A DNA stretch of 64,000 nucleotides from Hetaerina americana. Its lineage: Eukaryota; Arthropoda; Insecta; Odonata; Calopterygidae. Location: positions 1,736,001 to 1,800,000 of the forward strand of contig JAKTNV010000063.1 in assembly GCA_022747635.1 (NCBI GenBank), given 5' to 3'. Within the stretch, counting starts at the first letter, position 1; each line of letters begins with the position of its first letter. Under the pieces are notes generated by a model. The model was given only the letters and a program-made list of their open reading frames with translations. It was not told the DNA's origin and did no database searches. The position numbers and the translations under genes are program-made. Of the stretch, positions 24,001-37,047 are shown one piece after another.

Positions 24001-27000
24001 TTATATTGATCAGACCACAAACAGAAAATATGGGTGATATATTCCAATAAAAATAGATACAAATACTCACTCTTCCCCCGAATAATTAGGAATCATATTA
24101 GTAAGAAACCGAAGTCATTTTAGCAACATTAGAAACATTTAATTTACAAGTAGAAAAATAATGAAACATTTCAAAGACATCAGGTATTTTTGTATGTGCA
24201 TGTGTAAGTTATTTGGTAGTTTGAGTGTTTGCATGTGTGTGGGGTGGGAGTGTTCTTGTATGAGTTCATGCCATGTTTTGCTTGTGGATTGTAAAAATTT
24301 GTGGCTTTTTCATGCGGTTTATTTTGTTAATTACTGTTGGTGCCCCTGACACCCCCCGCCACACGCTCTTAGAGCAGCTTGCGGGGCATTGAGTGAATGT
24401 AGATGTAGAAAGGTATTCCACGTGATTTGCACCTATGATTAAGAGAGAATGTTTTAGACGCCCCTAACTTACACTTAAGCCAGCTCTTCTCACGGCCCAA
24501 TGTGATCCCATGCTAATTCTCCAAGCCTGCCAGATGGATAACTAATTTTAACAAATCTAGTGGACGTATCTGAAACTTCTCCTATCCATTAATTGACACT
24601 TTCTCCCATGGATCCCTAATGCTTGCCTCGGAAGTCAAGTTTGGATGAACTAAAACGATGTAAGATTGTATATTTTATCTCTCATTAGGTTTTCCTTCAA
24701 TATGATGGAAAGTTTAAAGATAAATGTTATCCTTCGCTCGTTAGGCGCCATTTGAAATATGTTGCTAGAATTAGGGATCCTCATGTATCTGGATTGATTG
24801 CCGAATCGTATCGCGTGCAGCGTAGATGAGCTAGATTTGAAAAACAATGTTACCATAAACTTGGTAGCGTGTCTAAAATATTAGAGCAGCTAAGTTGGGA
24901 ACCCTCACGGAGCGAAGGTTAAATTACAGATTAAATCTCTTGCATAAACTGGAATGAGATCTTTTTAGCAATGATGTTGGAAATGTATTATTAGCCCTAT
25001 TGGACTATGGCAGGAGAGATCATGTAAATAAAATTAGAGAGGTTTAGTGTGGAATAGATACATGGTAGATTTTATATTCCAGGCGAATCATATGGGATCA
25101 GAACAACATTGCCCAACCGTGCTAGGAGGGATTTGGGTCAGAAGTAATTTGGAGTGTATTCACCTCCTGCCACACACATCAGGGGTGGCAGCAAGGTACT
25201 ACGTAAAAAAATAAAATTTATGTAAAAATCTGGAAAATAAAAATTTTCGTGTGGCCTGATTCACATATTCTGCGGTTGTGTGCCCGATGAAAGATTTAAT
25301 TCAAGAAAAAATCGCATTCATGGTCTTATAACACTTCCCAGTGGCACGTCTGAAGTTACATCTACTCTAATGAATTAAATAGTTTAGAAGGAGGACATTA
25401 TCATTAATATCGTAATATCTTTGGTGCACTATTTTCCAACGTTGTTTGTTCACAATCTGAATATTTATAATTCGTTTTTTATTTCTTCGGATCCACAAAA
25501 AAATTTCCTTTACTTAGGAAAATATATATCACATTTTTTTACGTTGTTCCACAACGTAAAAGAGGTTCTGTTTTTCTAATGCCATTAGTTATTTTTATAT
25601 TTTTGATCCTAAATAGTATTAAACGTAATTATTTTGAGTGTGCTGATATCCCAAGTAACTGATTTAACTCATTGTTTTAACGAGGATCTGGCAAATATAT
25701 CGAGAAAATTTTAATATGAATCGCTAGTTTTAGCCTTTTTTGCTACGCCCTAGGTGTCCCAGAAAATTATGGCAGATACATTTCGCCAACGACTACAAAT
25801 ATATTCTTTTTAAGCGGGGTAAAATGCGTTGATGAGTATATGGCCATTGTGCTTAGATAGAACACTTATGCTGAACTTAGCGTGTTTGTAAATACATGCA
25901 GACATCTAAATAAGCTCCGATTATAATCCTTAGTACTCATAATAATTTCTAAAGCATTGTCAATGCATTCATAATGGTAGCTGTCGAGTTGCCTTTAATG
26001 AATACTTCAATTAATACCAAGCCTTCTTAGGCCTTCCTTTTGTGTATATTTTCAATAAAACTTATCGGATATACTTAGCTGCCTGTGAGCAAACCTTCCA
26101 TTCGTATAAAGATGTACTACCTTTGTATGTACATCTAAATATGTGCTCTTTATATGATATTTAAATTCCGATTCACCAGTGATTATTATTTCGATACTAC
26201 CTTACGATAATGATTGAAAACACAAGACGTTAGGGTACCCTGTGCTTGTCTTCTTTTGCCCGAGAAATCGCAATATTTACACGGATTAACGGAATCATTT
26301 GAACACGCCAAAAAATTTTAGAACGTGATATTACGTGACCGGCCATTATTTTCTCTTTCTTAACGATTTCCGATTCCAATCCATTTTTTCTTTGATGGCC
26401 GATGTAAAGTAATGCACCAACTTGTTCGTGCAGTATAAATAGTCTACTTTACTGTTCTAGTTAGTATTTTAAACACCTTTCTGGTCCCAAGAAAAGATTT
26501 TTCTTTGCATGAAATGCAAAACTTGAAAATGTAATTTCGCGACGATATTTTCTTAATTATCATCGTAATTGCTATGATAAAATTAGAATCCTTTGAATAA
26601 TCACATATTCTTTGCCAAATATACGCACCTATATTTCATGACATGTATATTACCGTACCGTTTTTTCCGGATATCAAAAAAATCATATCCTGAAATACAT
26701 ATTAATGCATTAATTTAGATATTATGAATGCTTTTATCGCTATCTAAAGAATTTCGGGGGCATTTATTTCCATCGCATACGCGCGAAGAACTGCCGATAA
26801 AAAAACAAAAGCTATTGCAAAAATTCCACCGTAAACAATGGCACAATACCCATACCAATTACATTAAGGTACGAAACTTGAGTAACATTGAAACAAAAGA
26901 CGTATTTAGCCACAATAACTATGTCCAGTAAATCCCAGAGTATGTCCCATCTACGTAGTACGTACGATGAATACGCGAACTGGTACAATCTGGCGACCAT

Positions 27001-30000
27001 GACGTGGACTATAGGTCTGTTCACTAACGGCGCTAGTTCCCTGAGACCCAATGAATCGTCTGTGCTTGGCGGATCGTCGAGCTGTGCGTATGGTGCCAGT
27101 TATGTTAGCTTCTGTTGTCCTTGCTTTTACTGTTTGTCGAAAATGGAAATGGACTAAATCACGGAGCAACGAATCAGCATCAGGTTTTTTTGGTGAAGTG
27201 CGGTAAAAGTTATCAAGAAGTTATTGAATTATTGATAGCTGTTTACGGTGATAATGCGCTGAAAAAACATCCGTTTTCAAGTGGATTAAGCGTTTTAAAG
27301 ATGGCCGACGAGACGCCACGGATGATGCAAGGCCAGGATGACCTTCAATCACCTGTGTTGATGACAACATTGATCGTGTGCGGTCCCTTGTCCGAATGAT
27401 AGCTGTTGAACTGAATTTAGGAAAATCAACAGTGCACACTAATTTAACCGAACATGATGGATGAATTCTTTACCATGACAATGCACCTGCACATTCAGCA
27501 TTGATTGTGGCGATTCCCAAGGTTCCTGGCAATAAATTCAATCACCTTGATCCTTGATCATCCTTCTTATTAGCCATATCTCGCCCTCTGCGACTTTTTC
27601 CTATTCCCAAAATGCAAAAATGTGATAAGGGGACATCATTGGGAAGATGTGGGTACAATAAAGCAAAAAGCGACGAGAGAACTAAAATGCCTAACTGCCG
27701 AGAGGACTTCCAAGGGGGGTTTAAACAGTGGAATGGAAGAAGATGGAATAAGCGCATAGCAACGAATGAAGAGTACTCTGAAGGGGACAAAATCGATGTA
27801 GACTGAATAAAGTTACAAAAGAAAGTTTTTATGGCCTCAGTTCGCGTATTTATTGGACAGACCTCGTAAAAGTGAAATTAGAATTTGATCAATGCCGTAG
27901 CTTTTTTATTGGTCGATGATAAATTTGTTTGTTGCTACCTTGTGTGGCCTCGTGAATCCTTTTCACGGAGACTCGAACCGAGCCAATTCCTGCGCGTCCA
28001 TTTAAGAAGGGCGCTTGATAGTGTGCGCATGCTGTAATGACTGGCCAGAGCACCGTCAATCAGCTGAGGCCGCGTGTCCGTGTACCAGCTCGTCGTTCGG
28101 AGATCTCACCTGTTATCAGGGCTGGGCGGTCCAGCCTGACCAGTCCGATATCATTCTCTACGACGCCATGGTGATTCCGGTAATTGGGGTGGATGGTGAC
28201 CCCAGCGATTCGGCGTCTCTGCACTGGATCTCCGCACACCACTTCGTCGCCGTATTCGAGGCAGTCGGGATCAGTTTCCGTGTCGTGTTCACCCAGCCGC
28301 ACGCCGGAACTTAGATAGGAGGAGAGGGAAGTACGATATGTTTCCGAATAATTTCAATGACATAACCGATAAAAAAATACGTCCGTAGGCATTCGTCATA
28401 TACGAATACGACATACGTCATATACGAGTATATAGCCCTCAGGAGCATATTATTATACTATGCAGCCTCTGACAATTATGACGCTAGTTAATACGGCATA
28501 ACGTCCTTAAATCGGCCCAATGGAAGGACAGTTCTGAACTCTGTTGCTTCCACATTCCGAAGAGGTTTCAGCTACTTTCATACGCCAATTGATTTGAAAT
28601 TGCAAATGGCCCATCAAGCTACTCAGTATAAAGTACAAACTGTAAGTAAAGCTACGTAATGGATGGCACCCAGCGAATTTGTGGGCATGCCGTGTAGCCC
28701 ACGCATATCCACATCATAGATTGGAAGAGCATTGATTGTTTGATGATACCACTGTCTTAAAAGGCATTACTCAAACAATACCTCTTGTTAAATTAATTCA
28801 TCTATATTTTTAATTTAACAAAAAGGTTTCAGTTAAATTCAGCCATAAAATTAGCTACCTATGTGGACTCATGAATAGGAAATACTTTACAATTGTATTC
28901 TTAGCAATTAAAATTTTATTTTCCTGTTTTTTTCATATTCTATTACAGCAAAAAAAATGGACCCGGGAAAATTATTCTCTTTCCTCGTAGGGCTAACAAG
29001 TAACGCCTATTGCGTAAATAGGAAATAAGTCAATGCAACAATTTCAGAGCGTAAAAATCATTCGCCTTGACTGGGACTCGAACCCAGATCCCTCAATATC
29101 CGGTCGAGTGCTTTAGCCACTTAAGCTACCGAGGCGTCCTCTTAAACTCTGAAATTTTGGGGCTTTTAAAGGAACAAGATGTTGTGACGAAATACCGTAC
29201 ATACAATGTCACATGCATTCGTAGTCGTGCGCGAGGCGCCACAGTCCACGAGGTTAAAGCCAACTTTAAACACTTATGGTGTTTTCACTTTGACAAATTC
29301 CAAAGAAACTGCAGGAGATGCCGCAACAGTAACTTTTAACGGAGTCATCCGCTAATGTGCATTTCAATGCAACAATTTCAGAGCGTAAAAATCATTCCCC
29401 TTGACTGGGACGCGAACCCTGAACCGTGGACTGTGGCGCCTCGCGCACGACTACGAATGCCTGTGACATTGTATGTACGGTATTTCGTCACAACATCTTG
29501 TTCCTTTAAAAGCCCCAAAATTTCAGAGTTTAATCTGGGTTCGAGTCCCAGTCAAGGCGAATGATTTTTACGCTCTGAAATTGTTGCATTGAAATGCACA
29601 TTAGCGGATGACTCCGTTAAAAGTTACTGTTGCGGCATCTCCCGCAGTTTCTTTGGAATTAGGAAATAAGTCGTTACCAGCGGCAATTTTTAAAAACGCG
29701 AATCGAATGTTTCTTTCAAAAGCATCTTTAATAGAATACCTCATTTTCTACATACTTACTTGAGTCAAATGGATTAACTTAGAAAGCAGAACAGCATACT
29801 TTTGCCCTCGGAGCCATTACGCATATTTTAAAGGCCGTTTTACGTCATGAACCTACTAAAATTAAGGAGTGCGGCCAATAAAAATTAAAATTTTCGAGGC
29901 CTGATTTGGGAATTGTTCGGCCAAAGGATTTCGTCCATCGGTCCCTAAGAAACATGATGACAAGCAAGGGTGTACCAGGGTCCGTAAGAGCTACGGGAAA

Positions 30001-33000
30001 AAAATTAGGCACAATTGTTTTAGCAAAAGTTAGCGATGGCCAGAAATTTAACTTAGAGAATCGAAATCATTGACCTGCAAAACAATAATAAGGTGATATT
30101 GTTACTATTGGTTAACTGCTGTAATTTAAAATGTAAAGTAGCCGAATTCCACCGTTTCGTTCAGAGTGCTGAAAATGTGTCATCATAGGGATTGAGAGTT
30201 TATTCTCGAATTAGATCGCGGAAGACGAAGAATTCCGAATTTTTTTTTAATCGATAAAAAAGATAGAATCAATAAAGCAGGAGTAGGAGTGATTATTGGT
30301 GTGAAAATGTCTAAAGTCAACAGGTATGGAGTTTATCCGGATATTCAAATAGAAAGCGTCTGTTGTTCATTGAAGAGGCTGTCGTCGAAAATACGCGAGT
30401 AGGCTGAAAACTAATGCTCACATGCTTGTAGACCACAAACCAAATGACCTTCACAAACATTTCTGGTTGCATTTGGAAGTAACATTCCCCCTCGACAAGC
30501 ATGCGCAGGTTTGAGGTCTTTACATTCATCCAGTGTATTTCGAGGAGCGGAATTATGGAGGCTAATTAACGTTTGTGCCTTTTGTGGGTCAAATATTGCA
30601 AATTGTAACATTGTATTGGAGCCAGAGATACGGAGGGAAGAAATTACAGTGGAAAGCAACGATCTCAGCGCTATAAACGCCTTAGATTTCGGCCTTTCCT
30701 CAATTGACTGGAACGAACACAAATTTCAAAGAGTGGTTAGAGACAAGGAACTACCTGGAACCTGAACGGATATTAAGACTACAGTTTTCACTGAAGAATT
30801 CAGTCATAAAACATCTCTTCACGTTAAATTCTCCATTCATAGATAGAGGAAACCCATCAAAATAAAATATATATATATACCTATTAAAAAGTCATTGTAG
30901 AGAAGGATTCAGGGAAGTAGGTTTTCGACAAGTATTTGTGTATTGGGAAAATTTGGCAATAAGAATTAGATAAAGTCCAGAGAAAATCCGCCAAATTCGT
31001 TAAAAATTGTTTTGATAAGAACACAAGTGTGACAGTTCTCTTAGGGGATTTAGGCTGGGAGCCACTTGAGATGTGAAGAGAAAAAGCGAGACTTAGACTT
31101 TTAGAAAGGTTCAGAATAAACGAGTTTAACGATAGAGTAATTATAATGTCCCTCCACACTACTTATGTGGAACAGACCACAAAGATAAAATAAGGGATTT
31201 AGATCCCAATACAGATAGATTCAAATACTCATTCTTTCCCCGGATAATCATGAATTATAATATTAAGAAACCGAAGTCACTTTAGAAATATTAAAAACAT
31301 TTAATTTACAAGCCGGGGCAAAATTAAACATGCTAAGTGCATGTGTATGTTAATTGGTAGTTGGAGTGTTTGCTTGTGTGTATAAATTTGTGGCTCTTGC
31401 ATGCGGTTTTCTTTCCTTAATTACGGGTGGTGTCCTAACGCCCCTCGCCACACGCCCTTGCGGCGGCTTGCGGGGTATTAAGTAGATTTAGATGTAGACA
31501 CATTCACCAAAAAACGTAAAAAGACAAAATATAACAGATAGTTTGGATAACTTGTTGCTGATCGTAACACAGCCAACTGCTAACTTGAGGGAACTCCTTC
31601 TTTTGAAGGGCATTTAATTGATACCAGGAATACTTTCCCCAGGAAATAGCAGGAGACGATGAATGAGGTATAGCCCCTCAGATGGAAACACTGCATCCAA
31701 AAAATGTTTTGCTTTCGATCAAAATCCTGCCTCTCTCTATACTCGTGAGAATTAGCCCCTTATTCGGAAATAAGAAGTAATTTATGGATAACAAGGTTTC
31801 CAGGCATTGAAAGTATATAATATTATTCTTATAATTAAGATGGGCGATAGGAAAGAACCCAGTAACCACATGACCATCATATTAACTTCCACGTAATGCA
31901 AAGTCTTAGAATACATGAAATCTCTCATCCAGCCTTTTCCATTATGATCTATCTGAACTATTTGTTGATTGGACATTAATAGATCATGGAGCATTTTCTT
32001 AAAAGCCTTTTTGAAAATATATGAATACCATGCCAACCAGAATATCAGTTCTCCCCGACATCAAAAGATCGTGAAAAAAAGATCAAGCAGTCTCTAGAAA
32101 TACCTACCGTTTCCGAATCCAGTATACCTTAATGATTGATACTATTTTGATTCAAAACGGAGAAGAAAGTGCTTTTTTAACGTTATCTTCAATCACAAAA
32201 GTACGCTAACTTGTACAAAATTCATCAAAACCTATACGCAGTAGCAGCAGGGAGTTATTGCATATCTTGAAGCACACAATTCTAATAAAAAAGTGAGGCA
32301 GCACAAAATAATGATACATTTAAAACAAGTAGATGCATTCCATACATTTTGATAAAGAGAGTCACAGTTAAACGCCACCATTGCATTTCTCAAGACTATT
32401 AGCGGCTCAAGACAGCTAATGATCCGAATTTCTCAACTGGTGATGAACAACTACACTGTATGTATTTTTTGGGCATAATTCATTACATTATGTGAAAATA
32501 GTATCGCGAAATATTAGTTTTTCACGGAGATCGGACAGTACAGTACCAACTTACGAGCACTGGATTAGATTCAAATTGACCGGTGATTCACTCAAAAGTG
32601 TATCGAAAACCATATTGGAATATCCAAGGAACGTGTCGGCTTCATTATTGAACAACTGGGATACCATAAAATCTGTTCCCGATGGGTAACACGCCGTCCC
32701 ACAGACGAGAACAAACAGCGCCGATTGGAATGCTGCGAGCAACACCCTTCTCATTCCCCCGATATTACGCCTTGCGATTTTAATTTTTTTCTCCAACTTG
32801 TCAAGTCCTGGATTCGAGAAAAGTCGCGTTGACATAGCACTAGGATACGTCTCCATACTTCCGCATCTGAAAATACACTTGATGAATGTAACGACCTCAA
32901 AGCTGCGCATGCGTGTTGAGGGGGAATGTTACTTCCACATGCCCAAACCAGGAGTGTTTCTGAAGGTCATTTTGTTCGCGGTCTACAACCATGTGTGCAT

Positions 33001-36000
33001 TAATTTTCAGCCTACCCTCGTAGTCTTACAAAATGTCAGATTATATTACAGTTTTCAGATAAAATCAATGTCTTATAATGACACAGCCACGGATAATTAC
33101 GTTCCGTTAAATTTTAGGGAGCAGTGAGTCATACTTACAGCCTTCCGATGTCTGTATCTTCCAAGCAGTGTGCTGCTGTCAGTACATAACGGTCGCCAAT
33201 TAGAGCCCCACCGCAGAGGAGTTGAATCCCGTGCTCTGCAAAGTAAAAGCGGAATAAGCTCGAGTCAAAGTAAGCATTTCAATAATTAAATATACTCCAC
33301 ATTTTCACCTCCAACTAGTATAAAAGGTTGCTTCAAATCGGGAGACCGTTTATGAGAGGAATGGGTAGAAGAATATTTCGTGGTCGGGGAGATGAGAAGG
33401 AAATTAGAACAGTACCCTTTGGTATATGGTACCACGGATGTTATATATTTTACACTAACAAAATAATTGAACGGTTACACCTGACGTTAGACCCATAGGA
33501 AAGTATATTTTAACAATCTGTTTAGCGTCGGTATTAGTTTAACATAAATGTTCTTAAAAGTCACCAGATTTTCGAAATGTCTAATGGTTCGATAACGGAG
33601 TTCCATTACCTTACTTCTTAGTCTGATCGTTGCAAAGGGCTGCATTTTGTGAATAAAATATTTGTCTATAGTTAAACTTTTCCTAAAAGTTTCCTCATCA
33701 GTGAATTAAGAGTGTTATGGCTCATGGAAATGATTCAGCATGCCACTTGTTTAATATTTTGAGAAGAAACTTGACAAAAAGGTTTGCGTAAAAAGCATCG
33801 GTATCAAGTTTTTCCTGAAGTGTGCGTCAAATTTTGAATCTCGACCGTAGATGTGTGCATGATCGCAGATCGTATTTATAAGATGACAGTGTACACACTA
33901 TTATTACTGAAAATTTGGAGATGAAAAAGATCTGCGCTAAAATCGTTCCGAAAGTATTGGCGGACGACCAAGAGCAGAGTCGAGTGCGCCGTCGAGAGCT
34001 TCCGAACACCTTCTGAAAAGCGTTGAAGAAGACCCCGACCTTTTGGACAGTCCCGACTTGGCACCAGCAGACTATTTCCTATTTCCAAAAGCGAAATCCT
34101 CCCTCAAAGGACACCACCATGGGACCATAAGTGCCATCAAAGAAGCTAGCACACGTACCCTTAAAGACTTTCCGGAATCTGCTAACCAGAGAGCCTTCGA
34201 GTCGTGGAAAAGCCGCTCTGGACAAAGTGTGTGTCGACGCCCAAGGGATGCACTTGGAAGAATAATGGGAGGCACTGTAGCAATATCTGAAATATTAAAT
34301 CTATATTCCGATTTTTTTCCGATACCTTTTTATACAAACCATGTACATTGGGGTGTAATGGTATCTAAATAATTTTTTTTTGGGTTATCGTCATGTTTCA
34401 TCAGTACAATCCTTTTATATTTGTCAGCGTATGCACTCAATTTTTTCTGCCGTTTTATCAGCCGCTGCGAGTATATTTTCATCGCTGGTACATATACAGG
34501 TATGTAAGTTATTTTGCTTGATATCAATAGAGAACTTAATTGACTGATTCTTGCTTCCCAAATTTTGCGTAAAATTGTCCGTTTCGAATTTTCTTCTGTC
34601 AAAAATTGAAAATATGTCGTTCTAAAGACAATGCAGAGTTTTGATTGAAAGTGTACCAGAATATTTTCTCCAAGTACTATGAAAATGCGTTTTGCTCTCA
34701 AATGAGATAAAAGTTTATCAAGTGAATACAGGAAAGCGTAATTTTACAGAGAAGGAGATAACCGCAATATTTTATGTAGTAAATTTATTCGACTTCTGTT
34801 CAACTACTTGGGTCTTCAGCTCGCCGGCTACAACATAAATGGAGCTTTTTGAAAAGCAGTCTTATTTAATACATAAAATTCAAGACTATAACGTTCAAAA
34901 TCATTATTAAATTCCTTTAAATATAAAGCAAAACGGTTGAATATTGAGCTAGCAATGATCTAATTATTTTCATTTGGAATTAATAGGCATAGTATTTATA
35001 CTACTGAGATGTTTTTACTTAAAAAATTCATGGAACTGCAATATCTAACAGGATATACTGATCACACTTAACTTAATTTTTCCTAATTCAATCTCTAAGT
35101 AACACTTCTTTTTTAAAGAATATATATTATTATTTTCAGGGGAAACATAGGCTAAGAGAAATATTCAAAGTAAATGTTAGCAAGTAATTTTACAGCAAAA
35201 AATCTCCCAATGCTTCTTCTACATAATCACATGCAAACGCATAAACTAATAGTGTAAATCATTGATTATTCAATGTAACTTTGTAATCTTGAACCGACAA
35301 GAGATTCGCTTGCATCCTAATATAATTCCAATCTAGAATATTTTGGCATCATTATACATTAACACGGGTGTTTTAAATAATTCCCCTTAGTTAAGAACCG
35401 AAACGCGGCAAGATGTTTCCTTATCGAGCACCGTCACAAAACCCCAGACCGAAACACAGAAAACGTAACTACACGCAATAATATTTTACATTTGGTTTTG
35501 TATATTTAAGCATAACTTCGAATCACACGAGTCGTACACTTGGTGTTTGAGAAATTATCAAACTAAAAAACGACATTGTGGAAAGATTTTTTCAATCCAC
35601 TCAGCCACACACTCATTTGACGCTTTATATAGGGAGATCCAGACTTTCAACTGGAGGGTAAAATCTTTAAATGTTTTAGAAAAAAAAATAATAGAGAACC
35701 CGAATCTTGACAAACTCTAGAAGTTTCGGGTTACACTTTGCATCTTATAAATAAGCTTTGATAGTGAAACTACATTTTTTTATTCTGATTTTTTTAACCA
35801 TAGGACTTCACTAACGAATCAATACCAGCGACCATTATAAGGGTCATGCGACCTCAGTAATTAGGGCTATCACGACATCCGTGTTACTTCTTCTCCCAAA
35901 ATTAGAAATAAAGTTTCGACAAGATTCTGGGAGTTGGTCGTCACCGGCGAATTCCCCATTTTTTATAAATGCGTCAAAATGGACAGATTCTTCATGCATT

Positions 36001-36994
36001 GATCAATGGTGGTACGAATATATATAACTCTAATTACTAATGCATGGTTCCAATGCAAAGAATTGTTAAGGTGGTAAAAATTATGAGCTTGCAGTGTGGT
36101 TTTGGTGAGGCCATCATATCATAATCATTCTGCCAACTCGTAACTAACAGAGCGATGCACCGAAATACGAGCGCATCAAACAGCATATTTACTCGTGTGG
36201 TACTCCAGTAGCGCCAACCACGGGTACTCGCCAATCTGTGCCTCTGTCCCGCCGAATATTCGATGGGTTACGGCCATTCCACATTTGTCCGTCAGCAGGA
36301 GTCTCCAGTGTGGGTGGGCGGAGACATTGCCTCCATGCCATCCCTCGGCCGCCCGTTCCTCCGAGGGCCAAGTTTCGGCGTCGACGCCTCTCGGCGACGA
36401 GCCCCTCGACATAGGTCGGAAGCCAGGACAACAAACGAGGGGTCGGTTGCCCTAGAGTGCGCAATAACAAATACTTGAGAGTGGACCAAAAACTGATGTC
36501 TTTCTCTCGTTTAAGGGATTTAACAAAGCATATGCGTGGATTTTGCATGGAAATTAATCTGAATATTTTCGATAATTCTTGAAGTGAGATTTAAATACTT
36601 ACTAGACGATAAAATATAAATCCTGAACGTAAATTACAGATTCAGGTGTGATGTGGTGGAACTGTTTCATTTCAACAAAGACGAAGACTAATGCAGTTTT
36701 CCACTTAATAAAGATTTTTTCCCGATTAGTTTCGATGCACAATATCATTTTCAAGTGAAGCTCTCACTACACAGTTCCTATATATATCGATTATACGGAA
36801 ACAACCACACTAGCAGTATAATATTGGGACGGTACAATAGAAAACAAATAAAATAGTTACATTAAAAAGAACACTCACACGGTAAATTGTCTAAGCTTTC
36901 GGCCTTCTTCAAGTAAGACTATCCTACTTGAATAAGGCCTCGGAGAATGCCGATAGCTTAAACAGATACTGTGTGAGTGTCCTTTTAAATGTTA

Positions 36995-37047
<53 letters not shown>

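Larger units (their letters stand above)
16308..28109. other. Gene 1 intron 5 (11.8 kb), transposon graveyard
   Basis: Holds, in order, a mariner MITE, a minus-strand LINE split by a SINE, a mariner split by a tRNA-bearing palindrome, a LINE split by another mariner, a second LINE tail, and an opposite-strand mariner. The matching intron of gene 2 is only about 0.6 kb. The 18760-19640 and 25170-26960 stretches show nothing recognisable. Confidence 0.85.
28310..33138. other. Gene 1 intron 4
   Basis: Contains the tRNA-bearing array 29032-29659, mariner-a fragments (30394-30560 and 32540-33020) and a LINE tail (30940-31498). Nothing recognised in 28310-29018, 29673-30390 or 31500-32540. Confidence 0.8.

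Noticed and set aside
34043..34372. A 109-residue frame as a host gene
   Set aside because: Its first half is a mariner transposase C-terminus, so it is a transposon remnant.
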